NCBI GenBank assembly: GCA_965208745.1
Contig: CBDBPN010000003.1
Coordinates: 1,516,120 to 1,580,119 of the forward strand
DNA length: 64,000 nt
Direction: 5' to 3'
Source of the DNA: VXNE01 sp965208745
GTDB taxonomy: Bacteria > Pseudomonadota > Gammaproteobacteria > Pseudomonadales > Azotimanducaceae
The first letter of the stretch is position 1. Each line of letters opens with the position of its first letter. This document shows, in pieces, positions 44,052 through 51,889 of the stretch. The notes beneath the pieces were generated by a model that saw only the letters and a list, made by a program, of their open reading frames with translations, did no database searches and had not been told where the DNA came from. The translations under genes and the position numbers were made by a program.

Positions 44052-44132
44052 CCCCGTTCGCGGAAACCGAGCGCCGCGGGCCAGCCGAGCAACGCGGATT
44101 CACTGTTTGCCAAGCGCACAACCGGAGGAAGC

Positions 44133-44951
44133 ATGTCCAGAATTGCCGTCATCACGGGCGCCGCGGGCGGCATGGGCGTCGCCTGTGCCGAAATGTTCGC
44201 GGCGGACCACCAGTTGCTGCTGAGCGATATCGCCGAAGACAAGCTGGCGGCGTTGGCGCGGCGGCTGCGGCAGAAGGGCGTGGTCGCGAGAACCCAGGTT
44301 TGCGACTTTGCGAAGGGGGCGGACATTGCCGATCTGGTGAGTTCCGCGGGAGGCTTGGGCACCCTTGGGGCGGTCATCCACACGGCGGGGTTGTCGCCGA
44401 ATATGGCCGACGGCAAGTTGATTTATCAGGTCAACCTGCTGGGCACGGCCACTTTGCTGGAGCGTCTGCTGCCCAGCATGGGCGATGGCGCCGTCACGGT
44501 CTGCATTGCCTCCCAGGCAAGCTACATGGTGGAGGGGCAATCCACGCCCGAGATCAACGGCATGCTGGAGCAACCACTTGATCCCGGCTTCTTTGGCAAC
44601 ATCGAACAAAGCCTTGAGAGTGCGATGGCATCCGATATGGCCTACTGCTTCGGCAAACTGGGGGTCCGCCTGCTGGTACGAAAGTATGCAGCGCCATTCG
44701 GTCGCAACAACGCCCGCATCGTCTCGCTTTCCCCCGGAATGATCGATACCCCGATGACGCGGTTTGAGTATGAGCGCGCGCCCATGATGAAGCAGATGTT
44801 GGAACTTACGCCGCTCGGCCGCTTTGGGCAGCCGGAGGAGATTGCCAGTACGGTGCGCTTTCTCTGCTCTCGTGCGGCCTCCTTCATTACCGGCATGGAC
44901 TTGCTGGTGGATGGCGGCTCCACCCAGGCGGTTGCGCGGGCTGGCGCTTGA
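44133..44951 (+). CDS. Short-chain dehydrogenase/reductase, divergent
   Basis: The product is 272 residues with a good Shine-Dalgarno (GGAGGAAGC). Cofactor motif ITGAAGGMGVACAEMF at 7-22; IHTAGLSPNM replaces NNAG; catalytic Tyr and Lys in AYCFGKLGVRLLV; C-terminus ITGMDLLVDGGSTQ. The central loop is longer than usual (MVEGQSTPEINGMLEQPL). It resembles hydroxysteroid-dehydrogenase-like SDRs. It follows the P450 and SDR genes in the same direction, 81 bases downstream. Confidence 0.88.
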   Translation: MSRIAVITGAAGGMGVACAEMFAADHQLLLSDIAEDKLAALARRLRQKGVVARTQVCDFAKGADIADLVSSAGGLGTLGAVIHTAGLSPNMADGKLIYQVNLLGTATLLERLLPSMGDGAVTVCIASQASYMVEGQSTPEINGMLEQPLDPGFFGNIEQSLESAMASDMAYCFGKLGVRLLVRKYAAPFGRNNARIVSLSPGMIDTPMTRFEYERAPMMKQMLELTPLGRFGQPEEIASTVRFLCSRAASFITGMDLLVDGGSTQAVARAGA

Positions 44952-45015
44952 CGCGGGCATCGGTGAATCCGCGCCCCCACGCCGGCCACTTCATTCAGCT
45001 TCGGGAATTGCCCAG

Positions 45016-45849
45016 TCAATGCCGGTCCGCAAAATCAAAGGCTTCGATCACCCTATGGAAGCGCCGCTCAATGGCCAGCCGCTGCGGGCTGCCCGCCATT
45101 ACCCAGGTCTCGTTGTTGCGAATGCCATCGAGCAGATTGCGAATGCAGTGCTCGGGTGAAACCAACTCCCCGGTTTCACCCAAGTGGGCCTGCATCATTT
45201 CGTAGTCCCTTTCGGATAGCGGCGCCCCCTCCCCCCTTTCCTTGGGCCGATTGCGCTCGCTCTCCAGGATGGCCGACACCGTGCCGCCGGGCATCAACAG
45301 GGTTACCGCGATGTCCTCACCCGCCAGCTCGTCCCTCAGCGTTTCCGCATAGGACAACTGGGCGTGCTTGCTGGCGTTGTAAACCCCCTTGCCGGGGGCG
45401 GAGGCCATGAGTCCGGCCATGGAGTTGGTGATCACGATGTGCGCGTCACCTGGGTTCGACAGCAACTGGGGCATGAAGGCATCCACGGTGCGCACGGTGC
45501 CAAACACGTTGACATCGAACACCCACTGCCAATCCTGCTCCGTGCGCGTGGCCAGGGTTCCAAGCATCAGGACGCCGGCGTTGGCAAACAGCAGATTCGC
45601 ATCGCCGTAGAGTTCGCTCGACGTCCGTGCCAACCGCCGGCAGGAGGCCCCGCTGGTCACATCCACAGGCGCCGCGCCGGCCTCGCCGCCTAGATCCTGA
45701 ATCGCGCGGGCAACTTCCTTCGCCTTGTCGTACTCGATGTCGGCGACGACAACCCGCATGGATTCCCTGGCCAACTGGCGGCAGATCGCCGCGCCAATGC
45801 CGCTGGCGCCCCCGGTCACGACGGCGACTTTGCCCGCGAAGCCCTTCAA
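45016..45849 (-). CDS. Short-chain dehydrogenase/reductase
   Basis: The product is 277 residues. Motifs: VVTGGASGIGAAICRQLA at the start, FANAGV as NNAG-type, IVITNSMAGLMA with the catalytic Ser, VYNASKHAQLSYAETL with Tyr and Lys. The last 60 residues (LSERDYEMMQAHLGETGE) form an extended substrate cap. It ends a minus-strand series 48970-45016 (SDR, ALDH, dehydrogenase, SDR) with short gaps, and is convergent with the plus-strand SDR at 44133. Confidence 0.9.
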   Translation of the reverse strand: MKGFAGKVAVVTGGASGIGAAICRQLARESMRVVVADIEYDKAKEVARAIQDLGGEAGAAPVDVTSGASCRRLARTSSELYGDANLLFANAGVLMLGTLATRTEQDWQWVFDVNVFGTVRTVDAFMPQLLSNPGDAHIVITNSMAGLMASAPGKGVYNASKHAQLSYAETLRDELAGEDIAVTLLMPGGTVSAILESERNRPKERGEGAPLSERDYEMMQAHLGETGELVSPEHCIRNLLDGIRNNETWVMAGSPQRLAIERRFHRVIEAFDFADRH

Positions 45850-45860
45850 GCTGGAGCCGC

Positions 45861-46676
45861 CTACTCGTTCCTGGCGACCAATGCCGCGAGCAGGCCTTTC
45901 TTGGATTCGGCGGCCAACGTTGCCAATGCGGATCCCGGGGCAACGATGTCGCCCGCCAGCTCGAGGTCTTTTCTGCCCATGGTCAATATGTGGTCCACCA
46001 TCGACGACGACAGGTCGCCCGCAGCCGTATCGAGCCCCATGCTGCGCCCGCTGCTGGCCTTCATCACCTCAATCAGCGCCTTCCTCTCCATGCCGAACTC
46101 GTCCGCGACCGTCAGCACCGTGGCCGCCACGCGCAAATTGGCGTAGAAGGCCACGTTGTTCAGCAGCTTGGCCAGCTGCCCAGAGCCCAAGGGGCCGAGA
46201 TGGGAGATCGGATTGCCATAGCACTCCAATACCGGTCTGGCTCGGGCGAACACCGCGTCCTCCCCCCCGGCCAGCACACTGAGCGTTTGCGACAAGGCCG
46301 CCTGGCCGGAGCCGCTCACCGGCGCATCGAGCACATGAACGCCGACTTGGCCGGCACGCTCCGCCACGCGCTTGCAAGTCTCGGGATGCACGGTGGAGTG
46401 AATGACGAGAATTGCGTCCGGCCGCATGGTCGCCAGCAAGCCATCGGGTTCGAGGGCAACCTGTGCCACATCCCGATCATCGACCACGCAAACACCGATC
46501 AAGTCACAGCGCTCGCCCAAGTCAGCGAGCCGCTCGACCGCAGTTGCCCCGGTATCCGCAAAGGGCTCCAGCGACGCTGCGCGACGGGCCCAAAGATACA
46601 GCTCGAAACCACCGCGATCGATCATCCGGGCCATTGGCGCGCCCTGGTTGCCCAAGCCAACAAACCCGACCTTCAT
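45861..46676 (-). CDS. 3-hydroxyisobutyrate-dehydrogenase-like NAD(P)-dependent reductase
   Basis: The product is 271 residues with the typical VGFVGLGNQGAPMARMI start (NAD(P)-binding), IVCVVDDRD-like strand (here IGVCVVDDRDV), the LVIHSTVHPETC segment, DAPVSGSGQAAL with the conserved Ser/Gly, and KLLNNVAFYANL with the catalytic Lys. Eleven bases separate it from the downstream SDR gene and 14 from the ALDH gene, so it is part of the same transcript. The substrate is likely a beta-hydroxy acid or its CoA-derived form. Confidence 0.88.
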   Translation of the reverse strand: MKVGFVGLGNQGAPMARMIDRGGFELYLWARRAASLEPFADTGATAVERLADLGERCDLIGVCVVDDRDVAQVALEPDGLLATMRPDAILVIHSTVHPETCKRVAERAGQVGVHVLDAPVSGSGQAALSQTLSVLAGGEDAVFARARPVLECYGNPISHLGPLGSGQLAKLLNNVAFYANLRVAATVLTVADEFGMERKALIEVMKASSGRSMGLDTAAGDLSSSMVDHILTMGRKDLELAGDIVAPGSALATLAAESKKGLLAALVARNE

Positions 46677-46690
46677 GGCAATGCCCCCGC

Positions 46691-48142
46691 TCAGGCCAGT
46701 GATATGGTCTTGTAGCGCAGGTACTCGTCAATGCCCGCGCGGCCGCCTTCCTTGCCGTAGCCGCTGATGCCGACGCCGCCGAACGGGGTATGCGGCCGGA
46801 TGGAGGTCGCGCCATTGACATAGACGCCACCGGAACGCAGCTTTTCCGCGAGGCGGTGACAGCGGCCAACGTTGCTGGAGTAGATGTAGGCGGCAAGGCC
46901 GTACCTCGTACTGTTCGCTTGGGCCACGGCGTCCTCATCGTCCTCGAAGCGCTGAACGATCAGCGCCGGCCCGAATATCTCCATCTGGGCTATCTCGTGG
47001 GCGGGGTCGGCGTCGGTGATCACCGTCGGGGCAATGAAGTTCTTGTCCGCCAACTCGCCCCCCAACCGATGACCGCCCGCCGCGAACGTGGCGGCGCCGT
47101 CCGCCCGAGCCCGTTCGAACATGCCGAGGATGCGCTCCACCGCCGCCACGTTCAGTACCGGCCCGACCTCGGTGTCCTCCGAGAGCGGGTCGCCGGATTT
47201 GAGGTTGGCCGCAATGTCGGCAATCCGGGCGGACGCATGCTCGTATATCTCGCGATGCACAAGTACCCGGGTGGGCAGCGCGCAGCCCTGGCCCGCCATG
47301 GTACCCATCACCGTGCGCGTGATCGACTGGCAGACCATCTCCAGGTCATCGACATCGGGGAACACCAGGCACGCCGACTTTCCCCCGAGTTCGAGCACGG
47401 CGGGCTTCATCTGCTTGGCGCAGGTGGCCAAAATGCTGCTCGCGGCGACCGGCCCTCCGGTAAAGCTGATCTTCTCGACCTGCTCGTGCGCCACCAAGGC
47501 CTCGCCGGCGGCCACCGAACCCGGCAGCAGGCTCAACACGCCATCGGGAAGACCGGCTTCCTTGGCCAGTTCGGCATAGAGTTCCGGCACAAAGGGGGTG
47601 AACTCCGCGGGTTTGACGATCACGCAGTTGCCGGCGGCAAGGGCGGGCGCGACCTTCATTCCCAAGGAAACCACGGGGCCGTTCCAAGTGGTGATGACGC
47701 CGACCACGCCATAGGGCTCCGGCGCGGTGTAGGCCAGCTCATCCGTCGGCCCGTGCGTTGACAGCAAATCACCGTTGAGCTTATCCGTCCAGCCTGCGTA
47801 GTAGCGCGTCCACTCCACCGCAAACATTGTCAGGAGCGGGCCCATCGACGTCGCGATGCCAATATCCAGCGCGGAGCGACGGGAAATCTCCTGGGTGTTC
47901 TCCTCCATCAGGTCGGCAAGCTTCAGCAGCGCCTGACGGCGGCGGGCGGGCGCCCAGTATCGCCACTCATCCGCGACAGCCACGGCTTTGGCAACCGCCT
48001 CGTTCACTTCCTTGCCGCCAGCGAGGGGGATGGTCGCCTGCTCTTCGCCGGTAAAGGGATGAACATGCTTGTGTTCACCACCGCTGCCCTGGGAGAGCTT
48101 GGTATGTCCTATCCAAATGTGGCTATCGGGTGCATCGCCCAC
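46691..48142 (-). CDS. Aldehyde dehydrogenase
   Basis: The product is 483 residues. Features: ITTWNGPVVSLGMKVAPALA, KPAEFTPFVPE, ISFTGGPVAASSI, ELGGKSACLVF with the base Glu, MAGQGCALPTRVLVH with the nucleophile Cys, and EIFGPALIVQRFEDDEDA. It lies between an SDR upstream and a hydroxyisobutyrate-dehydrogenase-like gene. Similar in size and order to the other aldehyde dehydrogenase at 39057 but clearly a separate paralogue. Confidence 0.94.
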   Translation of the reverse strand: MGDAPDSHIWIGHTKLSQGSGGEHKHVHPFTGEEQATIPLAGGKEVNEAVAKAVAVADEWRYWAPARRRQALLKLADLMEENTQEISRRSALDIGIATSMGPLLTMFAVEWTRYYAGWTDKLNGDLLSTHGPTDELAYTAPEPYGVVGVITTWNGPVVSLGMKVAPALAAGNCVIVKPAEFTPFVPELYAELAKEAGLPDGVLSLLPGSVAAGEALVAHEQVEKISFTGGPVAASSILATCAKQMKPAVLELGGKSACLVFPDVDDLEMVCQSITRTVMGTMAGQGCALPTRVLVHREIYEHASARIADIAANLKSGDPLSEDTEVGPVLNVAAVERILGMFERARADGAATFAAGGHRLGGELADKNFIAPTVITDADPAHEIAQMEIFGPALIVQRFEDDEDAVAQANSTRYGLAAYIYSSNVGRCHRLAEKLRSGGVYVNGATSIRPHTPFGGVGISGYGKEGGRAGIDEYLRYKTISLA

Positions 48143-48187
48143 GATGTCATGTCTCCTGTGCGTTCCAAGAATCCGGTTGGCCGGAAT

Positions 48188-48970
48188 CTACATCCGGGTG
48201 ACCCAACCGCCATCGACATGCACGGTCTGGCCATTGATCCATTCACCCGCCGGAGAAACCAACAACAGCAGGGCGCCCACCAAATCGTGCGGGGGACCCT
48301 GGGATTTGCCTGGAATGGCCGCGGCCATCTGCTGGCGCAAAGGGTCATCCTCGGCCATTGCGCGGTAGCTGCTGTCGCTGCGAATGAAGCCGGGCGCGAT
48401 GCTGTTGACGTTGATGCCGCGAGGCCCCAGTTCGTAGGCCAGATTGACGGTGAGGCTGTGCATGGCGTACTTGGAGATGCCATAGATTCCGCCTTGGGAG
48501 AACCCGGCGGCCGAAGAGCCGTTCACGATGCGACCGCCGCCGCGCGACAGCATTGAGGGCACCACGGCCTTGGTGCATATCCAAGCGCCCATGGTATTGA
48601 CGCGCAACGTTCTTTCGAACCAGTCCTTCGACAGGTCCAACAGCCCGACCCGGGGCAACTCCGTCATGAGGGCCGCATTGTTGATCAGGATGTCGATGCC
48701 GCCGAAAGCCTCCGCCGCGGCATCCGCCATCCGCGCCGCCGCCTCCTCATCGGTGATATCGACCCCGACGCCCAGAGCCTCGACGCCTTCCGAGTTGAGC
48801 GACTCGGCCGCGGCTTCCGCTCGGGTTTGGTCAAGGTCCGCCAGCACGACCTTGGCGCCGGCCTCGGCCAGCGCACTGGCGTACACCCGAGCAATGTCGC
48901 CGGCCCCGCCGGTGATGACCGCAACCTTTCCGGTCAGGTCAAACAGTGTGCTTGCCGCCTCTTCGTTCAT
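48188..48970 (-). CDS. Short-chain dehydrogenase/reductase
   Basis: The product is 260 residues. KVAVITGGAGDIARVYASAL (cofactor motif with an unusual GDIA), INNAALMTELP, IVNGSSAAGFS with Ser and GIYGISKYAMHSLTV with Tyr and Lys; C-terminus INGQTVHVDGGWVTRM. It heads the minus-strand series, with a carboxymuconolactone-decarboxylase-like gene transcribed away on the other side. A 14-base tandem repeat lies in the shared upstream region. Confidence 0.92.
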   Translation of the reverse strand: MNEEAASTLFDLTGKVAVITGGAGDIARVYASALAEAGAKVVLADLDQTRAEAAAESLNSEGVEALGVGVDITDEEAAARMADAAAEAFGGIDILINNAALMTELPRVGLLDLSKDWFERTLRVNTMGAWICTKAVVPSMLSRGGGRIVNGSSAAGFSQGGIYGISKYAMHSLTVNLAYELGPRGINVNSIAPGFIRSDSSYRAMAEDDPLRQQMAAAIPGKSQGPPHDLVGALLLLVSPAGEWINGQTVHVDGGWVTRM

Positions 48971-49118
48971 TCCTTCGCCTCCTCTTTTCGCCCCCCTGCC
49001 TTTCGCCCCCTGCGTTCAACTCGGGCGCGCGACGCTCGACGGTAGACTCCCACATCCACCCCGGCAGCGCAACACTCGGCGAAACGCACTCGCCGAAAAA
49101 CCGACCTCTCCCGCCATT

Positions 49119-49146
49119 GCTATTCCGGGGACGCTATTCCGGGGAC
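49119..49146. repeat. 14-base direct tandem repeat (two copies) between divergent genes
   Basis: GCTATTCCGGGGAC occurs twice in direct succession, about 70 bases before the carboxymuconolactone-decarboxylase-like gene and 150 bases before the SDR gene on the other strand. It could be a pair of regulator half-sites or a recent slippage duplication. Confidence 0.6.
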
Positions 49147-49216
49147 GTTCCGCTCACAGGTTGAAACCCGGATACAAGCAACGCACAATACCGCCACCTC
49201 TCCGGAGATTCCACAA

Positions 49217-50032
49217 TTGAGCAACCAACAGCAACCCATCGACTTTGCCGCGCGCCGGCAACGCGGGCTCGACCTATACCAAGAGATCATGTGCAAACCA
49301 CACCCCGCGCCCAGGACGCCCAGGGCCGCGGCGATGGTGGATTTCGTGTTTGCGGAGATCTGGTCCCGTCCCGGCCTGGAGCGCCGCGCGCGACGCTTGG
49401 TGAGCGTATCCTGCGCCGCGGGCGCCAGCGATGCCTCATCGATGCGCGACCATGCCTATGCCGCTCTCGCCAGCGGCGACCTGAGCTACGATGAGTTGTT
49501 GGAAACAGTGTTGCATGTCGCAGTGTACGCCGGCTGGCCCAGGGCCGAGGCGCTCGAGCGGGCCGTCGAGGAGCAATGGCGCAAGCTGGGCGCCGAGCGC
49601 GGGGAATCGCCGCCCGAGCGGTCGGAGCAGCCTTGGTCATCGCTGCCATCCGACCCCGCGGAGCGCAAGAAACTCGGGCAGGACAACTTCATCGCGGTCA
49701 ACGCCATTCCCTACCCCGACATTGACGCGCCCTACGTGCAAGCCGGAATCCTCGACTACGTGTTCGCCGACATGTGGCTTCGCCCGGGGCTCAACCGCCG
49801 CGACCGGCGCTGGATCACCCTTGCCTGCGTGGCGTTCAGCGACTCCCACCATCCCATCCAGTCGCATGTGTACTCGGCCCTCAAGACCGGCGACATCGAG
49901 ATCGGGGAAATGCGCGAAATGGTGCTCCACTTCGCCGCCTGCTCGGGTTGGCCCAAGGCGTCTTTCCTATTGCAGAACGTGGAAGTGGAATACCAGAAGG
50001 TGTGCGAGGAAGGCGCGGCGCCCGAAGGGTAG
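49217..50032 (+). CDS. Carboxymuconolactone-decarboxylase-like protein, two tandem domains
   Basis: The product is 271 residues from a TTG start with GGAG nine bases upstream. Two copies of the CMD/AhpD helical domain are evident, roughly residues 15-120 and 150-260; the second has NRRDRRWITLACVAFSDSHH and ALKTGDIEIGEMREMVLHFA. The peroxidase C-x-x-C is absent, so it is more like the decarboxylase branch. It could decarboxylate a lactone intermediate of ring degradation. It is divergent from the SDR gene and convergent with the acyl-CoA synthetase. Confidence 0.88.
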   Translation: MSNQQQPIDFAARRQRGLDLYQEIMCKPHPAPRTPRAAAMVDFVFAEIWSRPGLERRARRLVSVSCAAGASDASSMRDHAYAALASGDLSYDELLETVLHVAVYAGWPRAEALERAVEEQWRKLGAERGESPPERSEQPWSSLPSDPAERKKLGQDNFIAVNAIPYPDIDAPYVQAGILDYVFADMWLRPGLNRRDRRWITLACVAFSDSHHPIQSHVYSALKTGDIEIGEMREMVLHFAACSGWPKASFLLQNVEVEYQKVCEEGAAPEG

Positions 50033-50055
50033 CAACGACGGCGTCGCGGTAGGAG

Positions 50056-51705
50056 TCAACGCATCGGACGAGCCAGCATTTCCGCCAGTTTGGGCTTCAT
50101 GACCTTCTGGCTTGCGGAACGCGGAATATCCTCTTCCGCCAGGAACTCGAAACGCTTGGGCACCTTGTAGCTGGAAAGTTCCCCGAGCAGCCGTGCCCGG
50201 ACCGTTTGCGCATCCAGGGTTTCGCCGCGTTTCAACACGATGGCCGCAACCAGCGTCTTCCCCGCTTTCGCATCGTCCAGACCCACCACATGGGCATGCA
50301 GAATCTCACTGCACTTCAACAACTGCTCCTCGACTTCAACCGTGGAGACGTTCACCCCGGATGCCTTGACGACATCGTCCTTGCGGCCGGTGAAGTACAG
50401 GTAGCCGTCGTCCAGAACGTAGCCTTGGTCGCCGGTGCGATAGAAGCCGTCGGGGTCGAAGCACTCGCCGCGCTCCTTCTTGTAAAAGCCGTGCATCAGC
50501 GAGTAGCCGCGAATGCAAATTTCCCCAACTTCCCCGTTGGGCAACGTTTCGCCGGTTTCCGGATGGACGATCTTGCGCTCCAATCCCGATCTGGCCCGGC
50601 CCGAGGCGCCGACCCGGCTTTCGGGCAGCGCTTCCGCAATGGGCTCCCAACTGTGCACGGCGACGGTTTCCGTCATGCCGATGGAGTTGGGGCGCAGCCG
50701 TTCGTCCACCGGGTTTCCCGCACTGTCCAGCGGCGGGGTAAAGCCGGACGTGACGAAGTCGTAGTTGTGGGCCGTGAATTCGGGATGCTGCTTCATGGCC
50801 AGCAGTTCAAACGGCCAAGCCGTGACGACGTTGATTCGCTCCTCCCTGATTTGGCGCAGCATCGATGCCGTATCCGGCTTGCGGGGGATGTGGTGGGCGG
50901 CGCCATTGACCAGCACGGACATCAGTGTCCCGACCAGGCCGCCAATCCAGAAGAAGGGGTGGGAGCCGATGATGCGGTCGCCGGGTTTGCGGTCGTGGAA
51001 GTAGCGTTGCACATAGGTGTGCCGAATGAAGTTCCCATGGGTATGGACGACCGCTTTGGGCCTGGACGTGCTGCCCGAGGTGTACACCACAACCATCAGG
51101 TCCGCGGGGCTTACCTCCTTTTCCACTTCCCGCAGGTAGCCTCTGTCGAGCGCCGGTCGCCGCGCTTGGTTGGTGGCCAGTTCGCCCGGGGACCTGGCCC
51201 ATGCCGGCACGTTGTCCCCGTGAACGACCACCTGCCGCAAGTAGGGATGGCTCCTGAAGAAAAGCGGTGGCGTGGTATCGCGCTCAAGCCCGGGAATCAC
51301 GGCTTCCAAGCGGTCGCAGTAGTCGTGCTTGAGGTAGCGGTCAACCATGATCAGGGTGTGAATGTCCGCATGGCGCAGCAGCCAGCTCAGCTCCCGGGGC
51401 TGGCTGAAGGTGCTGACGGAAACAGCCAGGGCGCCGATGCGCGTCAGCGCAAACCAATTCACCACCCACTCAATTGAATTCGGCATCATCAGACCGACGC
51501 GAGTACCTTTGCCAACGCCACTGGCCAGTAGCTGCATGGCAACCTCGGCAGAGGACTGCTCGAGTTGGTTGTAGGTGAGCCGCCGCGCACCGGACACCAA
51601 GGCGAGGTTGTCGCCATAGCTGCCCACCATCCACCTCAGCAGCTCGGGGCAGGTGGGGTTGAAGTCCGGTAGAGGGCGCAGTGCGTCCAGGCTGCCGTCA
51701 CTCAT
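50056..51705 (-). CDS. AMP-dependent acyl-CoA synthetase/ligase
   Basis: The product is 549 residues. Adenylation-domain motifs: MVVVYTSGSTSRPKAVVHTH (A3 P-loop-like), SHPFFWIGGLVGTLMS, FYRTGDQGYVLDDGYLYF and GRKDDVVKASGVNVSTVEVE (A7-A8), and the catalytic Lys in PRSASQKVMK (A10). It activates a carboxylic acid as CoA thioester, the entry step for a beta-oxidation-like path with the enoyl-CoA hydratase, CaiB and thiolase-like genes. It is separated by about 180 bases from the receptor gene upstream; a hairpin lies between them. Confidence 0.93.
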   Translation of the reverse strand: MSDGSLDALRPLPDFNPTCPELLRWMVGSYGDNLALVSGARRLTYNQLEQSSAEVAMQLLASGVGKGTRVGLMMPNSIEWVVNWFALTRIGALAVSVSTFSQPRELSWLLRHADIHTLIMVDRYLKHDYCDRLEAVIPGLERDTTPPLFFRSHPYLRQVVVHGDNVPAWARSPGELATNQARRPALDRGYLREVEKEVSPADLMVVVYTSGSTSRPKAVVHTHGNFIRHTYVQRYFHDRKPGDRIIGSHPFFWIGGLVGTLMSVLVNGAAHHIPRKPDTASMLRQIREERINVVTAWPFELLAMKQHPEFTAHNYDFVTSGFTPPLDSAGNPVDERLRPNSIGMTETVAVHSWEPIAEALPESRVGASGRARSGLERKIVHPETGETLPNGEVGEICIRGYSLMHGFYKKERGECFDPDGFYRTGDQGYVLDDGYLYFTGRKDDVVKASGVNVSTVEVEEQLLKCSEILHAHVVGLDDAKAGKTLVAAIVLKRGETLDAQTVRARLLGELSSYKVPKRFEFLAEEDIPRSASQKVMKPKLAEMLARPMR

Positions 51706-51843
51706 TGCCGCTTTCGCCTGTTGTCTGGCGGGCCCCGGCCCGCGACCCTTCAGTCATGCCGTGGAACCCACGCCCCGCGGCGCTTTGCCGGACGCGGGCA
51801 CGTTCCTCGTCGCGACCGCACGGACCAAGCCCGACGCACAAAT

Positions 51844-51867
51844 CGGGGGCCGCAACCGCGGCCCCCG
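51844..51867 (-). terminator. Rho-independent-like terminator after the TonB receptor
   Basis: A perfect 10-base-pair stem (CGGGGGCCGC / GCGGCCCCCG) has a four-base loop AACC, 23 bases downstream of the receptor stop. On the minus strand it is followed by a short ATTTG run rather than a strong T-tract. Confidence 0.6.
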
Positions 51868-51889
51868 AGACGTGTCGCGCATCGAATCC

